Source of the DNA: Bradyrhizobium sp. AZCC 2176
Lineage (GTDB): Bacteria > Pseudomonadota > Alphaproteobacteria > Rhizobiales > Xanthobacteraceae
Reading direction: 5' to 3'
Assembly (NCBI RefSeq): GCF_036924645.1
Contig: NZ_JAZHRX010000001.1
Coordinates: 4,057,501 to 4,121,500 of the forward strand
Length of the DNA: 64,000 bases
In this document: positions 31,275 to 40,545 of the stretch, piece after piece
How positions within the stretch are numbered: position 1 is the stretch's first letter
How the letters are laid out: each line of letters opens with the position of its first letter
Translations under genes and position numbers: made by a program
The notes under the pieces: model-generated
What the model was told of the DNA's origin: nothing
The model's input: only the letters and a program-made list of their open reading frames with translations
The model's database searches: none

Positions 31275-31463
31275 ATGCCTGCTTTCACGTTTGAGAAAAT
31301 TTCGCCGCCGGCCAACCGCGGCCCGATCCCGCCGGTCGCCAACAAGAAACAACGCGGCGTCATCGTCCAGATCCTCGACCGGTTCGTGGAAGCGCGCGTC
31401 AAACGATCGTTGAAAGAAGAAAAGGGCGTGACCGCCCGCAATCGGCGCAGACCGCCCGCGTAG
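31275..31463 (+). CDS. Small conserved hypothetical protein, 62 aa
   Basis: The frame MPAFTFEKISPPANRGPIPP... is preceded by AGAGGGG at good spacing and has a basic, Arg/Lys-rich C-terminal half (VEARVKRSLKEEKG). No domain, membrane segment or signal peptide is visible. I recall similar short proteins in Bradyrhizobium, but that is memory rather than a search. The divergent position opposite pepP gives no hint of function. It ends 5 bases before the convergent prmA stop. Confidence 0.7.
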   Translation: MPAFTFEKISPPANRGPIPPVANKKQRGVIVQILDRFVEARVKRSLKEEKGVTARNRRRPPA

Positions 31464-31468
31464 AAATT

Positions 31469-32359
31469 TCAGTTCACCTTGCGCAGCAGGAGACTGCTCC
31501 AGCCTTCGATGCGAAGGTGCCGCACCGGCACCAGGCCACGGGCGCGATAGGCGGCGATGACGCCGGGCGCTTGAGGCGTCAGCAGGCCCGACAGAATGAC
31601 CAGCGCCGATGGCGCCAGATGCCGCGCCATCGGCGCTGCCAGTTGCCGCAACGGATTGGCGAGGATATTCGCGAGCACCAGATCGAACGGCGCAGCAGCC
31701 ACGAATTGCGGCGCGGAAAAGCCGGTGGCACGGATCGCCTGTACCAGATGGCCCGCCACGTTCAGCCGCGCGTTCTCGCGAGCGACCTGCACCGAGGGCG
31801 GATCGATGTCGCTTGCCAGCACCTTTTCATGCAGCGCCTTGGCGGCCGCAATCGCCAGCACCCCGGTGCCGGTGCCGAGATCGAGCACGCGGCGCGGCCG
31901 CCAGGCTTTCAGGACATGATCGAGCAGCAGCAGGCAGCCGCGCGTGGTGCCGTGATGGCCGGTGCCGAATGCCAGCGCCGCCTCGATCTCGATGCCGAGC
32001 TTGTTGGGCGCGACACGGTCGCGGTCATGCTGGCCGTGCACGACGAAGCGCCCGGCGGGGACGGGAACGAGGTCTTCGAGGCTGGCCTTGACCCAATCCT
32101 TGGCCTCGACCGTGTCGAAGGCGATGCCTGCGCCGATATCGCTACCTGCAGCATTGGTGACAAGTTCGCGCACCAGCGCCTGATCGGGCGCGTCGGCGAA
32201 GTGCATGGTAACGTCCCAGCGGCCATCCGGCCGTTCGAACGCGGCGATCGCGGCCTGGCCCTCAAAAAAAACTTCGGTCAGGACATCGACAACGCCTTTG
32301 GCTATGTGCTCGTCACCGATTGCAAAGCTGACGCGGTGTGTAGGGGCTATGGAAGTCAT
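31469..32359 (-). CDS. prmA: Ribosomal protein L11 methyltransferase PrmA
   Basis: 296 aa SAM-dependent enzyme that trimethylates ribosomal protein L11. GTGHHGTTRGCLLLLD, VLDLGTGTGVLAIAAAK and ASDIDPPSVQVARENARLN form the SAM pocket, and LVLANILANPLRQLAP-type sequence (LVLANILANPLRQLA) is the NPPF-like motif. The N-terminal substrate domain covers about residues 1-110. Length is normal. The gene starts beside the DnaA-box-like cluster listed separately. Confidence 0.95.
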   Translation of the reverse strand: MTSIAPTHRVSFAIGDEHIAKGVVDVLTEVFFEGQAAIAAFERPDGRWDVTMHFADAPDQALVRELVTNAAGSDIGAGIAFDTVEAKDWVKASLEDLVPVPAGRFVVHGQHDRDRVAPNKLGIEIEAALAFGTGHHGTTRGCLLLLDHVLKAWRPRRVLDLGTGTGVLAIAAAKALHEKVLASDIDPPSVQVARENARLNVAGHLVQAIRATGFSAPQFVAAAPFDLVLANILANPLRQLAAPMARHLAPSALVILSGLLTPQAPGVIAAYRARGLVPVRHLRIEGWSSLLLRKVN

Positions 32360-32687
32360 TGAAGGACCTGGAAAAAAGTAGAAAGAGGTGGATCGGGGAG
32401 TTGTCGACGAACTTCGTTACGAATCTCGAACTCGCTGAAGTGGGATTTTCGGGACCGGTGCGCCAAGCGCCGGCCCCGTCAATTCTTAGGCCGGGATTTG
32501 CGCACGCAATCTCCACCGACTATCCACAGCCGAGCTGGGCATTTGCCAACCCGCTATGCGCGAATCATCCACAGGCGCTGCGGCGAGGTTTCCACAGCCG
32601 CCACGGCAAGTTTTCGACAACCAATCCACAGGCTTTTCCTGCCGTTACCCACCGACTTTATACACATTGTCCCCACCCGCCGCATGA
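32360..32687. other. Intergenic region between prmA and the PYROXD2-like gene
   Basis: About 330 bases downstream of one minus-strand gene and upstream of another. The right half carries five DnaA-box-like 9-mers, listed separately. No coding frame is convincing: the two short plus-strand frames here lack family similarity and a good ribosome binding site. Confidence 0.6.
32520..32666 (+). promoter_or_regulatory. Cluster of five DnaA-box-like 9-mers
   Basis: In one orientation: CTATCCACA (32520-32528), TCATCCACA (32565-32573), GTTTCCACA (32588-32596), CAATCCACA (32622-32630) and TTATACACA (32658-32666). The last matches the E. coli R2-type DnaA box exactly; the first two differ from TTATCCACA at one position and the others at two. 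The flanking genes are not those of a known alphaproteobacterial oriC. This could be a DnaA titration or regulatory site, or chance. Confidence 0.45.
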
Positions 32688-34289
32688 TTATCCGAACAGC
32701 GCGCGATGATCGCGCAGGATGGTCCGCGCGGCGTTGTGGCCGGGGGCGCCAGTGACGCCGCCGCCGGGATGGGCGCCGGAGCCGCAATGGTAGAGCCCCT
32801 TCAGCGGCCCGCGATAATCGGCATGACCCAGCATCGGCCGCGCCGAGAACAATTGGTTGAGCGTCAAGGCGCCGTGAAAAATGTCGCCGCCGAGCAGGCC
32901 GAACTGCCGCTCGAGATCGAGCGGCGACAGCACCTGACGGCCGATCACGCTGGCCGCAAAGCCCGGCGCGAATTTGTCCACCGTCGCGATCATGAGATCG
33001 GCGACCTCCTCGCGATGATCGTCCCACGACTTTCCATCCGGCAATTCCGGCGCGACGTGCTGGCAGAACAGGCTAGCGACGTGCTGGCCTTTCGGGGCGA
33101 GCGAATCGTCGAGCGTCGAGGGGATCAGCACCTCCACCACCGGCTCGCGGCTCCAGCCATGGCTGCGCGCGTCCTGCCAGGCGCGATCCATGTAGCCGAG
33201 GCTGGGCGCGAGGATGATGCCGGCGGTGAGATGGTCGCCCATGCCGGGCAATGCGGTGAAGGAGGGCAGGGCGTTCAGCGCGACATTCATCCGAAACGTG
33301 CCGGAGCCATTGCGCCAGCGCGAGATGCGTTCGAGGAATTCCGGCGTCAGCGCGCCCGACGGCACGAGCCGCGTATACAGCAGTTTCGGATTGACGCCGG
33401 AGACGATGTATTTCGCGCGGATGGTCTCGCCATTGTCGAGGATCACGCCCGCGGCGCGACCGCCCTCGACGATCACTTCGCGCACACCCGCTTCCGTTTC
33501 GATCTCGGCGCCGTGCCCGCGCGCCGCGCGCGCCATGGCTTGCGTAATCGCGCCCATGCCGCCGATCGCGTGGCCCCATACGCCCTTCTTGCCGTTCACC
33601 TCGCCGAACGCGTGATGCAGCATCACATAGGCGGAGCCCGCCGCGTAGGGGCTGGCGTAATTGCCGACGATGGCGTCGAAACCGAACAGCGCCTTCACCA
33701 GGTCGTGCTCGAAACGCTCGTCCAGCATCTCGCCGGCCGGGCGCGTGAACAGGTCGAGCAGGTTGCGCTGCTGTTCGAGCGAAAGCTTGCGCAGGATGCC
33801 GGCCGTGCCCACCGCGTTGAAGGCTTCGCGGATCGCGCCGATCCCAAAGCCCTCGACGATGTTCGGCGGCGCGCGCAGCACGAATTGCCGCAGCACGTCG
33901 GCGATGGCCTCCAGCTCGCGCGAGAAAGCGTCGATACGTGCGGCGTCGCGCGGGTTGAGTTTTTCCACCGACTGTCTTGTGCGGCCCTCGCCGGTCAGAA
34001 GATAGCTGCCGTCGGGCGCGGGGAGGAAATTCTGCGCGCGGCGCTCGACGATACGCAGGCCGCGTTCGGCGAGTCTCAGGTCGGCAGCAATCTGTGGATT
34101 GAGCAGGCTGACCGTGTAGGCGGCCACCGAATTGCGGAAACCGGGATGGAATTCCTCGGTCACCGCGGCGCCGCCGATCGCCTTGCGGCGTTCGACCACT
34201 TTTACGCGCAGGCCGGCCATCGCGAGATAGGCGGCACAGGTGAGGCCGTTATGCCCCGCCCCAATGATGACAACGTCCGTCTCGTTCAT
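32688..34289 (-). CDS. NAD(P)/FAD-dependent oxidoreductase, phytoene desaturase/PYROXD2-like
   Basis: 533 aa flavoprotein. The N-terminal DVVIIGAGHNGLTCAAYLA is the Rossmann FAD loop, followed by VKVVERRKAIGGAA. A C-terminal GLYHCGSGAHPGGGVTGAPGHNAA is the second FAD-binding motif of the phytoene desaturase/amine oxidase superfamily. No carotenoid genes are nearby, so PYROXD2-like is the better name; the substrate is unknown. The ATG at 34289 (MNETDVVIIG) is chosen because the Rossmann fold begins there; the open frame to 34418 is read-through. Confidence 0.88.
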   Translation of the reverse strand: MNETDVVIIGAGHNGLTCAAYLAMAGLRVKVVERRKAIGGAAVTEEFHPGFRNSVAAYTVSLLNPQIAADLRLAERGLRIVERRAQNFLPAPDGSYLLTGEGRTRQSVEKLNPRDAARIDAFSRELEAIADVLRQFVLRAPPNIVEGFGIGAIREAFNAVGTAGILRKLSLEQQRNLLDLFTRPAGEMLDERFEHDLVKALFGFDAIVGNYASPYAAGSAYVMLHHAFGEVNGKKGVWGHAIGGMGAITQAMARAARGHGAEIETEAGVREVIVEGGRAAGVILDNGETIRAKYIVSGVNPKLLYTRLVPSGALTPEFLERISRWRNGSGTFRMNVALNALPSFTALPGMGDHLTAGIILAPSLGYMDRAWQDARSHGWSREPVVEVLIPSTLDDSLAPKGQHVASLFCQHVAPELPDGKSWDDHREEVADLMIATVDKFAPGFAASVIGRQVLSPLDLERQFGLLGGDIFHGALTLNQLFSARPMLGHADYRGPLKGLYHCGSGAHPGGGVTGAPGHNAARTILRDHRALFG

Positions 34290-34457
34290 GCCAGCTTCAG
34301 CTTCAAGAAGGTTTGATCGGGATAGGCGCGGCGCGCCGTATCCGTGCTTTCTTATCCTGCATTGCTCGCCGTGTCGCCCTGTGCTCCATTGCGCTCCTCC
34401 GGAGGCCCTGCCGGGCATCCCGCCACCGGCGCCCGCCGGTTTCCAGCCGGAGTTTTG

Positions 34458-36743
34458 ATGACTTCTCCCGATCTGTCCGTTTCAGCGGACCAGCCTTCCG
34501 AAAGTCGGAACCGGCTGGTCCTGGTCGTTTACACCGCTGCGATTTTCGTCAGCGCGCTGCTGCTGTTTTCGGTGCAACCCTTGTTCACCAAGATGGTGCT
34601 GCCGCGGCTCGGCGGCTCGCCGGCGGTGTGGTCGGTGGCGATGGTGTTCTTCCAGTCGCTGCTGCTCGGCGGCTATGCCTATGCGCATTTCCTGATGCAG
34701 CTCCGCAACCGCACCGTTCCCGTCGCGGTCCATCTGGTGCTGCTCGTGGTGGCGATGTTGACGCTGCCGCTGTCGATTTTGAGCGGGTGGGGCGATCCGC
34801 CGACGTCAGGCTATGCGCTCTGGCTGCTCGGCCTGTTTGCGGTGTCGATCGGGCTGCCGTTCTTCGCGCTCGCCGCCAACAATCCGCTGCTGCAGGCCTG
34901 GTTCGTCCGCACCGGCCACCCCAACGGTCCCGACCCGTACTTCCTCTACGCTTCCTCGAATATCGGCAGCTTCCTGGCGCTGTTGTCCTATCCGGTGCTG
35001 CTGGAGCCGATGTTCACGCTGCGCATGCAAAACCTGATCTGGACCGGCGGCTATGGCCTGCTCATCGTGCTGATCGCAACCTGCGGCGTGTTGCTGCTGC
35101 GCTCGCCGGCGAAGGCGGCGGAACTGAACATGCCGGCCGACGATAGCGCCGCGCCGGCGCCGTCATGGATTTTACGCGCCCGCTGGATCCTCCTTGCCGC
35201 CGTCCCGTCGGGGCTGCTGATCGCGGTGACCGCGCATATTTCCACCGATGTCGCGGCGGCGCCCTTGCTGTGGGTGCTGCCGCTGTCGCTCTATCTCCTG
35301 ACCTGGGTGCTGGTGTTCCAGTCACGGCCATTGCTCCCTCACAAATGGATGCTGCTGGCGCAGCCTTTGGCGATTGCCGGCGTCGTGGTGCTGCTGGCGG
35401 TCGGTGGCGAACAGAATTTGCTGCTGACGCTCGGCGGGCATCAGCTCTGCTTCTTCGTGATCGCGATGGCCTGCCACGGCGAACTGGCGCGGACGCGCCC
35501 GGCGGCGAAATATCTCACCGGCTTTTACGTTGCGCTCTCTTTCGGCGGCATGGTCGGCGGCCTCTTTGCCGGCCTGATTGCGCCGTTCACCTTCTCATGG
35601 GTTGCAGAGTATCCGATCCTGTTGGCGCTGGCAGCGCTATGCCGGCCGCCGGGCGGCGAACGCCTGCCGCGATGGAGCGCGTGGTACTGGCCGTTCCTCG
35701 CGGTGCTGGCGGTGGCATTGATCGCGCCCGCCTGGTCGACTGGAAAATGGTTCAACTGGTTCGAAGATCATCGCGTCTGGGTGATCGGCGCGGTCGGTGT
35801 GCTGGCGGCGCTGCTGGCGCTTGCGCTTAACGCCAGCCGCTGGAAGATCTTTGCCACCGTCGTGGTGGCGCTGGTGCTGCTGCGCGCGTATCCCTCCGAC
35901 GACGGACGGGTCGAGACGGTGCGCAGCTTCTTCGGCGTCCACAAGATCGTGGTGACGTCGAACGGCCAGTATCACGTGCTGATGCACGGCACCACGATCC
36001 ACGGCGCCGAGAAGTTCAAGAACGACGACGGCACGCCGGTCACCGGCCAGCCGGAGCCGATCACCTACTACCACAAGGACGGCGGCATCGGTCAGGCGAT
36101 TACGGCGATCCGCGAGCGCAAGGGCGCGCCGTTGCGTGTGGCCGTGATCGGGCTCGGCTCCGGCACGCTGGTCTGCGCCTCCGAGCCCGGCGAGGACTGG
36201 AAATTCTTCGAGATCGACCAGTCGATGGTCGATACCGCGCGCGACCCGAAATATTTCACCTACATCCATGTCTGCGAACCGAATCTGGAGCCCGTGATCG
36301 GCGATGCGCGGCTGACCTTCGCGCGCGAGCCCGACGGCGTCTACGACCTGATCATCGTCGATGCCTATTCCTCGGATGCGATCCCGATTCATCTGGCGAC
36401 CGAAGAGGCGATGGAAATCTACAAGTCCAAGCTCGCGCCGCAGGGGGCGGTGGTGATGCACGTCTCCAACCGGCATCTGGAATTGTCGAGCGTGGTCGTC
36501 GGCATCGCCGACGCCAACGACCTGAAGAGCTGGGTCTACAGCGAGGATTCCGGCCGCGACAATGAATACATCTTCTCGACCTCGGTCGTGGTCTCGGCGC
36601 GGGAAGAGGCCGACGTCGGCAAGCTGGCGTCGTCGGATCAATGGGCGCTGACTGAAGCCGAAGACAACCAGCGGGTCTGGACCGACGATTATTCCAACGT
36701 GCTGGGTGCGGTATGGCGGCGGCTGAGAAAGGGCGAGGAATAG
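34458..36743 (+). CDS. Membrane-spermidine synthase-like fusion protein
   Basis: 761 aa. The first 500 or so residues hold about twelve or more hydrophobic segments. The C-terminal domain is a spermidine synthase/methyltransferase fold: VIGLGSGTLVCASEP, FFEIDQSMVDTARD, DARLTFAREPDGVYDLIIVDAYSSDAIP and a late HVSNRHLELSS. This matches the fused MFS/spermidine synthase group, whose substrate is not known. The start at 34458 has GGAG at 6 bases. Its N-terminus is close to the divergent PYROXD2-like gene (about 170 bases). Confidence 0.87.
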   Translation: MTSPDLSVSADQPSESRNRLVLVVYTAAIFVSALLLFSVQPLFTKMVLPRLGGSPAVWSVAMVFFQSLLLGGYAYAHFLMQLRNRTVPVAVHLVLLVVAMLTLPLSILSGWGDPPTSGYALWLLGLFAVSIGLPFFALAANNPLLQAWFVRTGHPNGPDPYFLYASSNIGSFLALLSYPVLLEPMFTLRMQNLIWTGGYGLLIVLIATCGVLLLRSPAKAAELNMPADDSAAPAPSWILRARWILLAAVPSGLLIAVTAHISTDVAAAPLLWVLPLSLYLLTWVLVFQSRPLLPHKWMLLAQPLAIAGVVVLLAVGGEQNLLLTLGGHQLCFFVIAMACHGELARTRPAAKYLTGFYVALSFGGMVGGLFAGLIAPFTFSWVAEYPILLALAALCRPPGGERLPRWSAWYWPFLAVLAVALIAPAWSTGKWFNWFEDHRVWVIGAVGVLAALLALALNASRWKIFATVVVALVLLRAYPSDDGRVETVRSFFGVHKIVVTSNGQYHVLMHGTTIHGAEKFKNDDGTPVTGQPEPITYYHKDGGIGQAITAIRERKGAPLRVAVIGLGSGTLVCASEPGEDWKFFEIDQSMVDTARDPKYFTYIHVCEPNLEPVIGDARLTFAREPDGVYDLIIVDAYSSDAIPIHLATEEAMEIYKSKLAPQGAVVMHVSNRHLELSSVVVGIADANDLKSWVYSEDSGRDNEYIFSTSVVVSAREEADVGKLASSDQWALTEAEDNQRVWTDDYSNVLGAVWRRLRKGEE

Positions 36744-36806
36744 ACGGGTTGCGATCGGGCAAGCCGCGCCTATGATCGGGCGTGCTCCAATGAACGGAAG
36801 TCCGCC

Positions 36807-37232
36807 ATGGCCAATTTCACTCCCGTATCCGCCGCGATCGGCGGCGTGCTGATCGGGCTTTCCGCCGTCCTGCTGATGTTGTCGACCGGCCGGATCGCCG
36901 GGATCAGCGGCATCTTCAGTGGCCTGTTGAATGTGCGCGGCGAGGACAAGGGCTGGCGCATCGCTTTCATCGCCGGACTCATTCTCGTGCCAATCCTCGC
37001 CGGCCTGATCGGTTACGGAATGGCGCCGCCCAAGCTGCCATCGAACTGGGCCGTCATTGTCGCGGCAGGACTGCTGGTCGGGTTCGGCACCCGGCTTGGC
37101 GGCGGCTGCACCTCCGGTCACGGCATCTGCGGAATAGCTCGGTTGTCGCCGCGTTCGATCGCCGCCACGATCGTCTTCATGGTGACGGCGGTCATCACGG
37201 TGGCGATCACCCACCACGTGTTGAGAGGTTGA
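36807..37232 (+). CDS. YeeE/YedE family (sulfur transport) protein, first half
   Basis: 141 aa with four membrane helices. RLGGGCTSGHGICGIARLSPRS is the conserved Cys-containing signature of the YeeE/YedE family (here CTSGHGICG near residue 101). Related proteins import thiosulfate or move sulfur compounds. The next gene encodes the matching second half, as in split PmpAB/DUF6691 pairs. It starts 63 bases after the fusion gene and its stop is 3 bases from the next start. Confidence 0.9.
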   Translation: MANFTPVSAAIGGVLIGLSAVLLMLSTGRIAGISGIFSGLLNVRGEDKGWRIAFIAGLILVPILAGLIGYGMAPPKLPSNWAVIVAAGLLVGFGTRLGGGCTSGHGICGIARLSPRSIAATIVFMVTAVITVAITHHVLRG

Positions 37233-37235
37233 GCC

Positions 37236-37694
37236 ATGTGGATCATCGCTCCCTTGATTTGCGGCCTGATCTTCGGCGCTGGCTTGTTGATTTCGGGCAT
37301 GGTGCAGCCGGCGAAGGTTTTGGGTTTTCTGGATATCTTCGGCGCGTGGGATCCGAGTCTCGCGGTGGTGATGGCTGCGGCGCTCGCAGTGTCGGTGCCC
37401 GGCTTCAGGCTCGCCGATCGCGGTGCGCGGCCCTGGTTTGCCGGAGAGTATTTCCGGCCGGGCAAATCGGGAATCGATCTGCCGCTGCTGGCGGGTGCGG
37501 CGATGTTCGGAGTAGGGTGGGGCCTTGTAGGCCTGTGCCCGGGACCGGCGCTGGAAAGCCTTGCGACGCTATCGCCCGGAATCATCGTTTTCGTCGTGGC
37601 GATGGCGGCCGGGATGATGGCGCACGACGCCTGGCAACAGTCGCGGCTGACGGCGCAACGCGACCGCATGCTGGCGAGCGCGACTGACGGTTAG
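37236..37694 (+). CDS. YeeE/YedE family (DUF6691) protein, second half
   Basis: 152 aa with about four membrane helices. GLIFGAGLLISGMVQPAKVLGFLD and GWGLVGLCPGPALESLA are the family motifs; LCPGPA includes the conserved Cys. With the upstream partner it would build one transport unit in the inner membrane. The pair is compactly arranged and probably co-transcribed. No rhodanese or sulfide regulator lies next to it, so the substrate is inferred only from the family. Confidence 0.9.
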   Translation: MWIIAPLICGLIFGAGLLISGMVQPAKVLGFLDIFGAWDPSLAVVMAAALAVSVPGFRLADRGARPWFAGEYFRPGKSGIDLPLLAGAAMFGVGWGLVGLCPGPALESLATLSPGIIVFVVAMAAGMMAHDAWQQSRLTAQRDRMLASATDG

Positions 37695-37721
37695 GATCGC
37701 GGCCGCAAAAAATTCGCCCGG

Positions 37722-38507
37722 TCAGTCCTGGTAGGTGAACAGCCCGCGCGGCTGATAAGTCTGCCGCGGCTGATAGTAGTAGCCTTGCGGCGCCGGTGCA
37801 TAGCCGCGGTTGCCGTAATATTGCTGCTGCTGCTGATAGGCCTGGGTGTCGTAGACGCGGCGGCTGGGCGGCGCGGGATAGCGCGCTTCGTTCGAAGAAC
37901 CATCGGCGGGATAGATATAGCCGTCGTCGGCCCGGGCCTGCGGCGCCACGCGCTGCTGCTGCGGTGTGATCACGACGGGATCGCCGACGGCGTCGTATTG
38001 CTGCTCATATTGCGGCAGCGGCGCGCGGCGCGCGACGGCGGTGTTGCCGCGTGGCCGCGGATTGCGCGCCAGCGCGACCTGGGAGGAGCCGGTCAGCGTC
38101 ACTGTGGTGTTGAGCACACCTTCCTGCTTCACCAGATCCCAGAGCTTTAAGGCATTCTCGCGCGACAGTCGCACGCAGCCGTGCGAGGCAGGGCTGCCGA
38201 GACGGTTGACGGAATCGGTGCCGTGAATGGCGTGGCCGATCTTGGTGAAGAAGATCGAATGCGGCATCGGCGCGTCGTCGAATTCCTTGGAGTAGTGGTC
38301 TTCTTCCATCCGGAAGGCGCGGAAGCTGCCGCTCGGCGTCTCGTAGGAAGGAAGACCTGACGACACCGGCCACCGGTAGCGCTCGACGCCGTCGACAGCG
38401 ACGGTCATCTGCTGGTTATCCTTATCGACGGTGATGGCTACTTTGGCTTGGGCTGCGCCCGCGGCAAACAGCGTCAGCGCGGTGACGGCAATGAGGAAGG
38501 AACGCAT
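37722..38507 (-). CDS. L,D-transpeptidase (YkuD/ErfK family), exported
   Basis: 261 aa. A signal peptide (MRSFLIAVTALTLFAAGAAQA) precedes a YkuD catalytic domain starting VAITVDKDNQQMTVAVDG. The active site IHGTDSVNRLGSPASHGCVRL contains the catalytic Cys and His (SHGCVRL near residues 112-118). The C-terminal 110 residues are Pro/Gln/Tyr-rich and low in complexity (YQQQQQYYGNRGY), perhaps a wall-binding tail. Such enzymes make 3-3 peptidoglycan cross-links or anchor lipoproteins. A CCGGGCAT/ATGCCCGG hairpin (38561-38580) lies upstream. Confidence 0.93.
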   Translation of the reverse strand: MRSFLIAVTALTLFAAGAAQAKVAITVDKDNQQMTVAVDGVERYRWPVSSGLPSYETPSGSFRAFRMEEDHYSKEFDDAPMPHSIFFTKIGHAIHGTDSVNRLGSPASHGCVRLSRENALKLWDLVKQEGVLNTTVTLTGSSQVALARNPRPRGNTAVARRAPLPQYEQQYDAVGDPVVITPQQQRVAPQARADDGYIYPADGSSNEARYPAPPSRRVYDTQAYQQQQQYYGNRGYAPAPQGYYYQPRQTYQPRGLFTYQD

Positions 38508-38560
38508 GTTACCGTTGGCCTCCAGGCCCCTGTACTAAAAACCGCCGGCTCTCCGTCCCC

Positions 38561-38580
38561 CCGGGCATCAATATGCCCGG
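38561..38580. repeat. Hairpin upstream of the L,D-transpeptidase
   Basis: CCGGGCAT (38561-38568), loop CAAT, ATGCCCGG (38573-38580): a perfect 8-bp stem about 55 bases upstream of the transpeptidase ATG, in its probable leader. It could be a structured 5' leader or a protein-binding palindrome. The remaining 38581-38722 gap has no gene. Confidence 0.45.
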
Positions 38581-38722
38581 AAACCGGTACTGGTTCCAGT
38601 AGCCTGCGCCTGCAATCGTTAACGCCGCCCGCGGCGCAAACAAGGCGGCAGGACGGCGCAGGCCTGCTGCGACGCTGACTTTTTCGCGAGCGGAGGATGG
38701 GGGCCGGGCTACGAGGCAGGTG

Positions 38723-39480
38723 TCAGTTCTTCAGTCGGTATCCGGTCCGGAAAATCCACCACACCAGGGCCATGCAGATGGCGAGGAAGCCGAGCGTCAT
38801 GCCGAGGCTTAAGCCCACGCTGACATCGGCGATCTCGTAAAAACTCCAGCGGAAGCCCGAGATCAGATAGACCACGGGATTGAGCAGCGTGATGGTGCGC
38901 CAGCCCGAGGGCAGCATGTTCACGGAGTAAAAGCTGCCGCCGAGGAAGGTCAGCGGCGTCACCACCAGCATCGGGATCATCTGCAGCTTCTCGAACCCGT
39001 CGGCCCAGATGCCGATGATGAAGCCGAACAGGCTGAACGTCACCGCCGTCAGCACCAGGAAGGTCAGCATCCACACGGGATGATGGATATGCAGCGGTAC
39101 GAACAGCGCGGCGGTGGCGAGGATGATCAGGCCGAGAATGATCGATTTGGTCGCCGCCGCGCCGACATAGCCGATCACGATCTCGAAATAGGAAATCGGC
39201 GCCGACAATATTTCATAGATGGTGCCGACGAATTTAGGAAAATAGATGCCGAACGAGGCGTTGGCGATGCTCTGCGTCAGCACCGACAGCATCACCAGCC
39301 CGGGCACGATGAAGGTGCCGTAGCTGACGCCCTCGACCTCGGTGATGCGCGAGCCGATCGCGGCGCCGAACACCACGAAATAGAGCGAGGTGGAGACCAC
39401 CGGCGAGACGATGCTCTGCAGCAGCGTGCGCCAGGTACGGGCCATTTCGAACAGATAGATGGCGCGGATCGCACGGTAAT

Positions 39481-39484
<4 letters not shown>
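38723..39484 (-). CDS. ABC-2 type exporter permease (YadH/NodJ-like)
   Basis: 253 aa inner-membrane protein with six hydrophobic segments. [12 protein letters not shown] and [22 protein letters not shown] (written in part: [13 protein letters not shown]) are typical of the ABC-2 permease family that includes YadH and NodJ. Its start overlaps the end of the ATP-binding gene by 4 bases, so the two form a translationally coupled exporter. The substrate is unknown; I see no capsule, nod or antibiotic genes nearby. Confidence 0.9.
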
Positions 39485-40404
<920 letters not shown>

Positions 40405-40545
40405 CGCGAGCATGGCAGTCTGAAACGGAAAATGGGCGAACGACACAGCGGCACTTCGGCCGGAATCGACGCGGGGAAGGGGTGGGAACCGGGAGATAGG
40501 AACGCTATGCCGCTTATGCAATCGCGTGGAGAAAAATTATCGCCC

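Noticed and set aside
32520..32666. Chromosomal origin of replication
   Set aside because: DnaA-like 9-mers are present, but there is no adjacent AT-rich unwinding region and no dnaA, hemE, dnaN or similar origin-linked gene.
32706..34316. 536-codon plus-strand frame opposite the PYROXD2-like gene
   Set aside because: The minus strand encodes intact FAD motifs; the plus frame is Arg/Ala/His-rich shadow.
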